Source of the DNA: Siphonodentalium dalli
Taxonomy: Eukaryota > Mollusca > Scaphopoda > Gadilida > Siphonodentaliidae
Assembly: GCA_032622095.1 (NCBI GenBank)
Contig: CP136069.1
Coordinates: 7,456,036-7,520,035 of the forward strand
Length of the DNA stretch: 64,000 nucleotides
Direction of reading: 5' to 3'
In this document: positions 42,111 through 52,525 of the stretch, one piece after another
Position numbering within the stretch: position 1 is the first letter of the stretch
How the letters are laid out: each line of letters starts with the position of its first letter
Notes under the pieces: model-generated
Seen by the model: the letters and a program-made list of their open reading frames with translations, nothing else
What the model was told of the DNA's origin: nothing
Databases searched by the model: none
Made by a program: the position numbers and the translations under genes

Positions 42111-43678
42111 ACCTGTGTCAGCCGACCCGTCCTACCCAGTTATATTTTGGGGACACCTGTTTTGGGCAATGATATGCCGAATCATGAAAGTCTGAGTGGG
42201 AGGAGGTTTGGGAGTGGGGTGACCCCTGAATTTTTTTTTTAATCCATTGCATTGAGAGCTAATCTTGGGTTCTTTGAGTCATTTTTTTAAATTTTACTGA
42301 GAGGTCAATTTAATCAAGTTTCTCAAGCATATAACTTTGGAAATTTTAATATATGTATGGATTGGAAATCCTTATAAGTTATTGTCAAACATCTTTTGGT
42401 TCAATGGGTTATGCTTATCCTGCTTGAAATGAGACTTACCATTATCACTCTTAATTCATATAATAGGCTATTTTCTAAAATTGAAATGAGAGACACATAC
42501 ATAATATACTGGTACATAAACAATGTCTATTGAGTTAGTAAATACTATCAGTACATGTATATATATCTCTGTTAATTTTCCATTTGGTATTATGAGATCC
42601 CACCTGATAACCAGGTTGATTTGATCAAATTGCAATTATCCCTGTACTGTATTTGATTGAAATACTGAAGTATGAAGACTGAATGATAACAAACCTGAAC
42701 TCGAACTATTTGAAGTTTTCACAGATGAAAGCTAGATCAAGTCAAACATACTCTACAGTATGATTCCAACTGTTAAACTTAAATCTTTTTGTAAACTTAA
42801 ATGTCTTATGTCAATATATATAAATGGTTCGTATCTTGTTATGATATGAATTTGGACCTAAATTGAAAAAAAATATGGTCCAATTTTTTTTTCGGCGCCT
42901 GAAATTTGGGCCCCCAAACCGGTAAACGATATGAAAAACGGCCTGGATATGTCACTGTTAAGTACCCCAAAAATAGTATGTTGAACAAAATGCAGAACTA
43001 AGCTGCCCGATCAGTGTCAGATACGTCGTATACAAATGAAAATCACCGTCCAACGAGTACCACAATCGTCGTTGTCATGGTCGAACCCGGGGCGTTGCCA
43101 AATAGTTGGCAGTGTTACTGCATTTCAGTGTGAGTTTAATCGAATATTGCGTCAATTGAGGAACGAATTTGACAAATGCTACATTTATGCTTATCAAAGC
43201 TTACGTTAGATGTTATTTTTCGCACTGCCATTGCCCCCTTGTAGCCAAAGAAATGACTTTTAGCTCCTGTATCTAAGTTTGTCATAAAATATTACGTATA
43301 ATTAGGTCGTAGAATCGTTCAACTGCCGTAGCACCGTGGTTGTCAAGCCGCAGAATCGTGAAATTAGTCGTAGAATCGTCAAAACGATTGTGTCGTGTGA
43401 ATTATAGCTACGTTTTACTATATCACTTATCGCTGTTGGTCGCATTATTAAAAATAAACCGTCCCCCCAAAGCCGAGAGGCATCAGACTGTGGTGTAAGA
43501 CACACATAACGCACGATTGTGGATTATGTGCCAAATTGCGAAATTAACATAACGGAAGATGATGGACATATTATATATATTTCGATCGACAAAGTCGAGA
43601 ATTAAAGTAACAATTATACATTATGTACTTCTTGACACAATTTTTACACAAAGCACCTCCTGCATGGCCACAGTTAGA
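42111..43678. other. No recognised gene or repeat
   Basis: About 1.5 kb of AT-rich DNA. The longest frames are short and lack motifs. 'agaatcgt' recurs near 43310-43380. Confidence 0.4.
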
Positions 43679-44206
43679 TTAAAGGTGGATTATCTCTTTG
43701 TAAACATGTATTATATAGTTACCGGGGCATAAAATATTAGATTTGAATCGAAGACTCCTGTCCGGAAATGCTTCTATCGATTAATATTAATTTTATTTCG
43801 AATATTTTCTGGTCTAAAAAGGTGTGTTTGTTCAGCTAACGAACAATAGTGGTTACTGTTAACATAGACCAGAAATTATATTGTGCAATTTTGTCACAAA
43901 TAAACGTTAATTATACTCATTATCGTTTATATCTGTGGAACAAAACAATACAAACAACCAATCTGTGACATTTGACATTCGTTGCGTAGCCGTAGGAACA
44001 GCCCAGTGCTCTATATCGCAATACGGTCTCATCCGAATGGTCGGTTCTAAAAATAGTAACATAAATGGGCCCGATTTAATATTCGAAATAAAATCAATAT
44101 TAATTGATAGAAGCTTTTCCGGACATAGGTCTTCAGTTCATATCTATTATTTTATACCCACGCAACTATTTAAAAAAAATTATTTAAAGAGATAATCCAT
44201 CTTTAA
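43679..44206. mobile_element. TTAA-AGGTGGATT foldback element, complete
   Basis: TTAA at 43679-43682 and 44203-44206. The inverted ends AGGTGGATTATCTCTTT and complement continue into arms of about 130 bp containing 'gatagaagc'/'gcttctatc'. A partial relative is at 2840-3202. Confidence 0.75.
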
Positions 44207-45029
44207 ATTTAATTAGATTAGTCCAAAAACTAATCGAAACCCTATTTTTGTCATCTTCTCGAAATGCATAAAGACAACAATTTAGCGCGGATGGATATAA
44301 TTTGTATGTACGATAATGTCATGCCGCCGGCGGTTACTACATGACATATTACCCCCAATATGGCTGCCAATTCGATGGCCGGTATATGGTTGAAATTGTA
44401 AAATTGTCATGTCGTAATGCAATGTCCTATTATATTCATACCAGTTTGCAATACTAGGACATAGCAGTGGCCAGTTCTATTAATTAAAATGACAACCAGA
44501 TTGGTATCCACGAGTGAGAGGATCGACAAATTTTGCATTCATTCCCGCTCAAGTAAGACTTGTTCTTCGAAATCGGTGGCATGTCGTGCAAATTATTTCT
44601 CAATAAACATGATTGATTTAAGCCAGATGGCTGTCTGTGACTATCTTTGCAAAAAAGATAAGGGAATTATGTAGGTTATATTAAATCTAACACGACATTT
44701 AAGCATAGTTAGCACTCTCTATGGCTATATATGTGTAGCAAAATGCGAACGCGAATAACAGGATTAACCAATTCGGATATATATATCTTATCAAATAACT
44801 CACGTTGAAACGAATCGTTAGTTACACGCTATCAACGAGGCGTGGTTACAAGAACGGAGCTACCGATACGTTGATTCTCATGTATACCGTTCTAAAAGTA
44901 TTAATTAAAGTTTAAATGGAACTCATTGACCAATAGCAATTGCTGCCCATTCCGCAAGAGGATATATCGAGCAAAGTATCAAACCGTCACAGCAAACAGG
45001 TTCGTTCAGTTTCATCATCAATAGACTCG
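44207..45029. other. No recognised feature
   Basis: Anonymous sequence. A 61-residue frame at 44489 has no recognisable motif. Confidence 0.35.
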
Positions 45030-45447
45030 TTAACCCTTTACCCAACAAAACGGCAAAAAACGACCAAATAAAGCTTCAACAGCCTAAAATATCTTCGTCT
45101 ATCTCAATAACACCACACAAATATGGATATCATTGGAACCGGTTCATTGACCACATTGTGATGGTTATAGTTATGCCCTGTGCCAATGCATTCTCTTATG
45201 TATGCGAGTGGACCATAGGTCGCCTCGCATATATGAGAGAATGCATTGGCCTAAAAAAATCTTTGTTAAACACTTTTTACCATTCTTACATTTTTTATAA
45301 TATTTTTCTACATTCTTTGACAATTTTATCATTTTTAATATGTGTTAAGCCAATGCATTCTCTTATATATGCGAGGCGACCTATGGTCGACTCGCATATA
45401 TACGAGAATGCATTGGCACAGGGCCGTTCTGTTGGGTAAAGGGTTAA
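45030..45447. mobile_element. TTAA-CCCTTTACCCAACA element, complete
   Basis: TTAA at 45030-45033 and 45444-45447. Same layout as 17315-17714, with hairpins at 45182-45250 and 45349-45418. Scattered mismatches in the stems show it is somewhat older. Confidence 0.85.
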
Positions 45448-45689
45448 ACTTTATATACTAACATTTACCGGATTATTGTCCATGACACATATTTCGCACA
45501 CAAGGAGATATAAACCTGGTTGATTTTTCTCTTGTAGTTTGTCAGCGTCTTAACGGGTGGGAGCTATTTGCTTTTACTAACAGTAGATAAGTTGCAAAGC
45601 AAAGCTTAGGCTCTAAGCGACATTTCCAACAACGGAAATACCAGCGATGTGGTAAATCACATACAAGAGGTGGCATCAGAGATGCTGTG
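45448..45689. other. No recognised feature
   Basis: Short anonymous stretch. Confidence 0.3.
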
Positions 45690-46590
45690 TCTAGTTTTCG
45701 GTGGCTTACCGCCGGTGGCTACCGCCAATTGGTGTGCATCAGTATCGGTAGACTAATTAAGGGCCATAACTCTATAAAATTTTATCGGGCCAGGCTGGTT
45801 TTCGAACTCGTCCGAAATATTCTTGGCAAGTACGTCTATTCCAAATTTTAAACAAATCGGAGGATGTTTGTTGAAGTTATCGCGCTAACGAGCTAAAAAT
45901 TCACGAAAATGACTAATTAAGGGCCATAACTCTATCAAATTTTATCGGACCGGGCCGGTTTTCTAACTCGTCCGAGGTATTATTGGGAGACACCTATATG
46001 TCAAAATTTCAATCAAATAGGATGATGTTTGTTAAATTATCGCGCTAACGAGCTGAAAATTTGTGAAAAAATGACTAATTAAGGGCCATAACTCTATCAA
46101 ATTTTATCGGACCAGGCCGGTTTTCGAACTCGTCCGAAATATTCTTGGGAGACACCTATTTACCAAATTTCAATCAAATCGGATAACGTTTGTTGAAGTT
46201 ATCGCGCTAACGAGCTGAAAATTCGTGAAAAATGACTAATTAAGGGCCATAACTCTATCAAATTTTATCGGACCAGGCCGGTTTTCGAACTCGTCCGAGA
46301 TATTCTTGGGAGACACCTATATCCCAAATTTCAATCGAATCAGATAACGTTTGTTGAAGTTGTTGCGCTAACGAGCCTAAAATCAGTGAAAAATGGCAAA
46401 GGGCCATAACTCTGTAATAAATGTGCGGACGAACCCGATTTTTTGTCTGCAGCTTACGTGCATGGATATGTACTCACACACCAATTTTTTTTAATCCGTC
46501 AATAAACGGTTGAGTTATAAGCAAAACAGGCCGCCCGCCCGCCGTCCCTCATCAAATTATAAGTAGAGTTTTGGAAAAAAAACTCGACTA
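45690..46590. repeat. ~160-bp tandem array (type M), inverted orientation
   Basis: Marker 'taattaagggccataactct' recurs near 45755, 45913, 46073 and 46234, with a diverged fifth unit at 46395. The far end has 'gccgcccgccgtccctcatc' and the stem 'gagttttggaaaaaaaactc'. Its complement matches 19795-20720 in unit order ('atctcggacgagttcgaaaac', 'gttagcgcgataac'), so the two are copies of one element in opposite orientation. Confidence 0.75.
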
Positions 46591-47196
46591 AAAATTGTCA
46601 AAACTAAATTTCGATTGTATGCTACTCTATATAGTATGGTACTGGAGTCTCGTGTCACCCCATGTTCACTCGTGGTTTCCAGAAGTGACTGAACAATTGC
46701 TTGTAAGAGGAGGTACCCTAAATACGGACATTTATCCCATGCTAGATGCACAGTCATATTACCCATATCTTTGTGTGCTGATGAGTAGGTAGAATTACGT
46801 TTTGGAAAAGCTGTACATTCAGAAAACAGCATATATAGATCGGAGTATTGGCATGGAGTTTTATCATGTAGACTGATACCTTTTGGACTTTTGATATCCC
46901 AGTGTAAGATTTAGCAAATTTTGACACCAAAATCACTGGGGGTAAGCTGCTCCGTGGGAAGCGGTTCGCTTGTGATAAAAGCTCCAGTGCGCAGTTTACA
47001 ATGCGACGGTGCGTCTGTGATTATTTTGTGAAAAAGGAAACTGAAGTATTCAAAATGGTACGTATTATCTCTATAAACAGCATTATTCTATGGAACGTCG
47101 GTCACAAATGACCAACATGCTTCAACTGTGAATTATATATCGCATTTATTCGAACACATTTCCGATACCTTTTGGACTTTTGATATCCCAGTGTAA
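46591..47196. repeat. Anonymous DNA with a duplicated ~60-bp segment
   Basis: 'gataccttttggacttttga' to 'ttagcaaattttgacacc' occurs intact at 46875-46928. It occurs again from 47164, where it is interrupted by the 47197-48038 insertion. Confidence 0.6.
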
Positions 47197-48038
47197 GGCC
47201 TGTTTTATACGACGTGTGATACACGTGTATAACTGGCTATTTTCCTGGTTGAATAAGAGAGTCGGCAATTGATCGTGTATTACACGTCGTATAAAACCAC
47301 GATACTCGTCGAAATTCGTCCTTACACGACGTGTCGACGTATTACACGACTGGCCTGGACGCGTAACTCATCACTTGTTCGTCAATTACGCGTCGCTGAT
47401 TTATACGACGGGTATATATGACACGAGTAACGGAACACAATATGACATAATATTTCACCCCATTTTGAGCCCCAGGGCGATCGCACATGCGCAGAAGAGT
47501 TATGACAACTTGTTTTGGTCGGGCTGTACTGTATTGTTGTTTCATTTTGACATTGGGATCATAGGATGGTTGGTAAATAATGATTTGTGAGCAATTATTG
47601 CAATACTCTGGGATGTGGTTTTATGATATTGTAACCAAGTACTGCTGCCTATTTATGCTTCCAAATCCTTTGTCGGACTTGTATACTGCACAATTTAGTA
47701 TATGTCTTTCTCATATCGACATATATACTCATATATACTCATTGGTGCATTTTTGATCATTTGGCATTTGAACTTTTGAAGGCAAAATCACACTCCACAC
47801 AATGCATTTAAGAACCGTGAATGAAATACAACAGAAGGCCTAAAATTAATATGTACCATATAACAACTTGTTGATGATTCCGATGCGAAACTGTCAAACC
47901 GCAATCCATAGTCTGTTTATGCCAGTTAAGTCTAGATTACACGTGTTAAGTTAACACGTCATATAAATCTAATGTTAAAAACTCGTGTTGACGACGAGTT
48001 AACGTTACACGTGTATTACACGTCGTATAAAACAGGCC
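47197..48038. mobile_element. PIF/Harbinger-like element with TAA duplication and in-window empty site
   Basis: The inverted ends are GGCCTGTTTTATACGACGTG and complement. TAA at 47194-47196 and 48039-48041. The unoccupied site 'cccagtgTAAgatttagc' is at 46898-46915. Many 'tacacgtcgtat'/'tacacgacgtg' motifs fill both subterminal regions. No transposase ORF. Confidence 0.8.
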
Positions 48039-48736
48039 TAAGTTTTAGCAAATTTTGACACCGAAATGAAAAGGGCGACAATTGCAATTATTTGTATACA
48101 TGTCATACACATATTGACACCAGGAACTTGCGTATAACAACTTTCTAGATCAGTCCAAAAATAATGCGGTTAAGGACCTGCTGGTGCCAGCAGGTCGGAT
48201 GTCTGAAAACATACCATACCATTATAATTCCGCAACCACCCGGCATATCTAACGCCGGATGTGTTACAGTTAAATTGAAATGCATCTATAGTTATCCCAC
48301 TATGCGCGACGAGAGTGGACCGTGTGTAGTGCGTGTTTGATGTGCAAATGGCTAAAACAAAATGGGGATCACGAGCCAAAGTGTAATTTGTCGCTGCATC
48401 TCAGAAATGACTTATCTTAACTTTAGGATGAGAGTTTACTTTTCTGCCTCTAATAAAAAATAATGCGGCATTATGCGATAAGTTAAGTATCAAAATATAG
48501 ACAATTGGCAGTAGTTTCCCATGGTATAAAACAATGCGGCATACCCGTCTTACTTTATGATTTAAAAGAAACGAAAGACAACGCTTTGCGTAAATCGTCA
48601 CATTGGTCTCACCCAAAATATTATTTGACGTCACATGACGTCATGAATGCAATTCCGAGAATCAATGGTTACGTGTATTACCCATCTCTGATTATCGCCC
48701 CACTCTCATGTATCAAAATTGGACGAATATTTCTTC
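48039..48736. other. No recognised gene
   Basis: Anonymous. Includes a short palindrome 'cctgctggtgccagcagg' near 48177. Confidence 0.35.
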
Positions 48737-50260
48737 TCAAAATGTCAGGGGGGGGGGGGGGGTCGGAATTTTTTTCCAGGCACGTATGATGGGGTGGGTG
48801 GGTGTCTCTTGGGTCCAAAAAGCAGTTTTTTCCATATGCCAAATTTTGTTTCCATTCCTGTTATTGAGTCTTTTTTTGATGTGTTTTGAACAGAAACGGG
48901 TCATATATAGTTAATAGTAATGCTATACTACATATAGAGGTTATCAGAAGTTGGATCAGTTGCACAATGGCCAACAATAACCCAAATTCAACTTGATAGA
49001 ACTAGAAACTGCGCTATTGGAAAAATAAAATTTAATCAGGATTCCATCTACTGATACAACAAAATAAGAATAACTATGCAGAACTCAGCTGAAAATAAGT
49101 AATAAAATGAAAGCACACTTGACCATATGTGACATGGAAATAATGATATAATAAATAATGGAATAAAATAGACTTTTGACAACGTAAAACATAAAATCTT
49201 AACAAATAAATTGAATTGTTTTCCATGTTAATGTGGATCAGCTTGTAATGTTAATCACAGTAACGAAGATTTTATCGTCACTGATATCGAAAGCAAAAAA
49301 GAAGTGAAATTAAGCTATCCATCCATATTATTCCCAATTATTACGAAGCCTATTACTTCAGGCAGTGGCTACCAGCCTGCCATTACACGTTATAACATGT
49401 TTCCTCAGTTCTGGTTTCTGAGATGCCCCAAGAAGAGTAGCGCGGGATATCATGGTTATGTTTGGTATTAGCATTATTCTTCAAACTGGGATGAACTGGG
49501 ATGAACAGTTGTATTTCCACATGTTTTGATAAACAATTTGATTCCAGCAATACAGTAATGCCCTAATTAAACGACTCCATAACCACAGCAGAATAATGAG
49601 TAATTTTTCAGGATTTAGTTGGAAATATGGCTTGTTGTCATGACAACAAGCCATATTTCCGACTAAATCAGACTAAATCCTGAAAAATTACCTATTATTC
49701 TGCTGTGGTTATGGAGTCGATTAATTAGGGAATTACTGTATATCACATAGCAAATATCAAAATATCAAATAATCTCAAATTTGTTGTACCGGTACCATGT
49801 ATTATGTGATTATGTGACTAGATCATGTGACTATATATTATGAAAATGAATGTTAATAAAAACTTTGGCACTCTGCCTATATATCCCTTGAAATGTGATT
49901 ATGTTGACACATTTATTGATTAATGACACTTATATGATAAATTCAAATAGTATCGTTATCTCATTATGCACTGTTCTATTCAAATATCGCGCAATAAATT
50001 ATGATAATGCAGGATAATCAGCTATTTGGTTGCTCAATTGATAATTTTCTTAAATTTAGGGGGGGGGGTGGGTGTCCAAAACTGACCGGAAAAAACTTCC
50101 TGAAACTGAAAAAAAAAGGGTGGGTGTCCAAAATTGACTGGAAAAAAGGCCGGAAACGGAAGAAATTGGGTGGGTGGGTCCCCCGAGGCCGGAAAAAATA
50201 AAAATGATCATACGTGCCTGGAATTTTTTTTCGACACCCCCCCCTGAAAATGTGAGAAAA
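48737..50260. repeat. Segment bounded by inverted G-rich repeats
   Basis: 'ttctcaaaatgtcagggggg' near 48737 through 'ttccaggcacgtatg' is matched in inverse by 50205-50260. Inside both ends 'gggtgggtgggt' recurs, so the right end has several tandem 'gggtgggtgtccaaaa' units. The CAGTAATGCCC MITE at 49551-49740 is nested. The rest is anonymous AT-rich DNA. Confidence 0.5.
49551..49740. mobile_element. CAGTAATGCCC palindromic MITE, short-loop copy
   Basis: TA at both ends. The arms meet at 'cttgttgtcatgacaacaag', a near loop-less palindrome. A short duplication 'gactaaatcagactaaatc' sits in the right arm. Confidence 0.8.
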
Positions 50261-51010
50261 TACTGTCAAAAATGTCGGCTTTATTTAAAAACGGACCGAT
50301 TTTTTTCATTTATTCCTCAAGAAAAACAGGCGGTGAGAAAAAAGGCCGCTTATCTTACAAATACAACATACGGATTCCGAAAGTTTAGTATTTACGCTAA
50401 CCAAAAATTTAGGTCTCATAAATTCCCTCTCGATGCGACACCTATGTCAATATTTGTCTGGCCTAATCTGACTGAGGTATCCTGCCTTGAACCCACTGAC
50501 ATGCATGATAATCTGACAACAGCGATAAATGCTCTACAGTTGTATATAGTACCTTACTCGTATTTAAATTTGTGCAGTACTATTTTTCGAACACCCATCG
50601 CGAATTTAAAACTGAGTTAAAAATAATATGACTCATAAGTTTATATCAATGGAATAGAAGAGGGTTTTTTTAGATAGAAAATAGACATTTATATTTACAT
50701 GAGGGGAAACGAGTCTTAACGACGTGGCTAGTTGCAGTTATTTCTCGGTGAATGCGCAACGCCTCATAACACCAAGCTAATAACACCATCGATACGTCAT
50801 TAGGTTTGGAAAGACGAACGCGTAATGCTTTGGGCGCATTTTGACTCGCGCAGGATTGACTTAATACATCGGGTTTCAACATGAAGAGAAATTGTTCCTA
50901 TTAACATTTGCCAAGGGTGCTATTGGGTATTTTGGGCTGATCTTGTCACGATACACTTTTCGATTTAAATATATTTACAAAAGTGGCTTTTTTGCTAAAT
51001 GTATATAAAT
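50261..51010. other. Anonymous DNA with one unassigned open frame
   Basis: A plus-strand frame of about 115 residues (50271-50620) includes YCQKCRLYLKTDRF. I recognise no family. The minus-strand frame at 50670-50882 is likewise unrecognised. Neither is strong enough to call a gene. Confidence 0.3.
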
Positions 51011-51171
51011 ATAAGGATTAACTGTCATGTGGACTATTTTTATGGAGATGTAACGGTGAGGTAAGTGGACATAACTTGTATGTAAAACCCTTCGGGTTTT
51101 ACACAAGTTATGTCCACTTACCTCACCGTTACATCTCCATAAAAATAGTCCACATGACAGTTAATCCTTAT
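51011..51171. mobile_element. Near-perfect 160-bp hairpin
   Basis: The arms start 'ataaggattaactgtcatgt' and pair to the complement ending at 51171, around 'aaacccttcgggttt' at the centre (about 51091). Only minor bulges. No coding potential. Confidence 0.75.
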
Positions 51172-51904
51172 GTATATGCTACACGTAAAACATTTAATCG
51201 CGATTCGATCTTTCATGTTGAAATGCTTCTAAGAAATACAAATATTATAGCCTGGAGGTCCACGAAAGCACTCTTTCATAACCCTGCATGGGGTGACACT
51301 GTGGTCAAACAATCTGAATTAGTTATGCATTAAAAACACGCAACCAAGAGTTGATTCTTTTTGAAGTCAGCAAGTCAAGTTCAGTTCCAAGATGTCCATA
51401 AATATATATTATAAATACCAGCATGATAAATTGTAGCATGCATATAAGCACGCATCTTTACAATGAAATGATGATGGAGTTGTGTTATATTCGATGTATA
51501 TTTTCTTCGATGTTGTCTTTATATATACACATGTATCATTATCGATAATTAAGAACTAAAACTGTCAACAGATACAAGACATTTACGAATATATATATCT
51601 GTCTGTTTTGAATTCGAATTCAAAACTCATAGAAAAATAGTACTGCGCGAATTTATATACGAGTAAGGCATTCAAACTCGATCTGTATTTTGGGCTGAGA
51701 CCCTCAGATACCAAATTTGGTTCCAATCAGATAAAAAATGTTTATCGCAGCATGCGTGAATTATGAGTCAAGAAAGTGCCATAACTCCGTTAAAAAAACC
51801 CATATTGAAACTCGATCTGAATTGTGGGCCGAGTAACTCACATATACAAATATGTGTCAATCAGATAACAAATGTTTGAGTTATTGCAGAACTCTTTATT
51901 GTAT
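51172..51904. repeat. Anonymous DNA, then diverged ~150-bp array units
   Basis: From about 51650, 'gtgccataactccgtt', 'aactcgatctg' and 'ccaatcagataacaaatg' match the array at 56190-56640. Earlier bases are unassigned. Confidence 0.45.
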
Positions 51905-52085
51905 GATGCAACATGTTTTATGGTGTATTTTCCTATGATGCAACATGTGTTATGGTGTATTTTCCTATCATTCAACATGTTGCCACGAGTTGTAAATTGT
52001 TTTTCACAGATATCACATTCATATGGTCGCACACCGGAATGAACTCTTTGATGAACTTTCAAGTGTATTTTCTTACGATTCAACA
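51905..52085 (-). pseudogene. Fragment of a third zinc-finger copy
   Basis: On the minus strand LKVHQRVHSGVRPYECDICE and QFTTRGNMLNDRKIHH reproduce the end of finger 7 and all of finger 8 of the neighbouring gene. The start of finger 7 is replaced by the 'gtattttc...gattcaacatg' short repeat, and after the final His pair the frame runs into further copies of the same repeat. No upstream fingers are present. It could be an unequal-exchange relic or, less likely, an alternative 3' exon. Confidence 0.7.
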
Positions 52086-52525
52086 TGTTTTATTGTGTAT
52101 TTTCCTATGATTCAACATGTTTTATTATGTATTTTCCTATAGTTTATCATGTTTTATGGTGTACAATATATGTTCTATGATTCAACATGTTTTATTGTGT
52201 ATTTTCCTATAGTTTATCATGTTTTATGGTGTACAATATATGTTCTATGATTCAACATGTTTCATTGTGTATTTTCCTATAGTTTATCATGTTTTATGGT
52301 GTACAATATATGTTCTATGATTCAACATGTTTTATTGTGTATTTTCCTATAGTTTATCATGTTTTATGGTGTACAATATATGTTCTATGATTCAACATGT
52401 TTTATTGTGTATTTTCCTATAGTTTGTCATGTTTTATGGTGTACAATATATGTTCTATGATTCAACATGTTTCATTGTGTATTTTCCTACGATGCATCGT
52501 GTTTTATGGTGTACATTGTATTTTC
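52086..52525. repeat. 70-bp tandem array downstream of zinc-finger copy 2
   Basis: Units start with 'gattcaacatg' at 52179, 52249, 52319, 52389 and 52459, each 70 bp and nearly identical. On the minus strand (the gene's sense strand) intact AATAAA hexamers lie at 52088, 52121, 52191, 52331 and 52401; two units have AATGAA instead (52261, 52471). The basic motif 'ggtgtattttcctatgattc' also flanks copy 1 at 31900-31980. Confidence 0.85.

Noticed and set aside
50174-50620. 148-residue frame with a CxxC motif
   Set aside because: It begins in a G-rich repeat border, has no recognisable domain and only one CxxC; not enough to call a gene.
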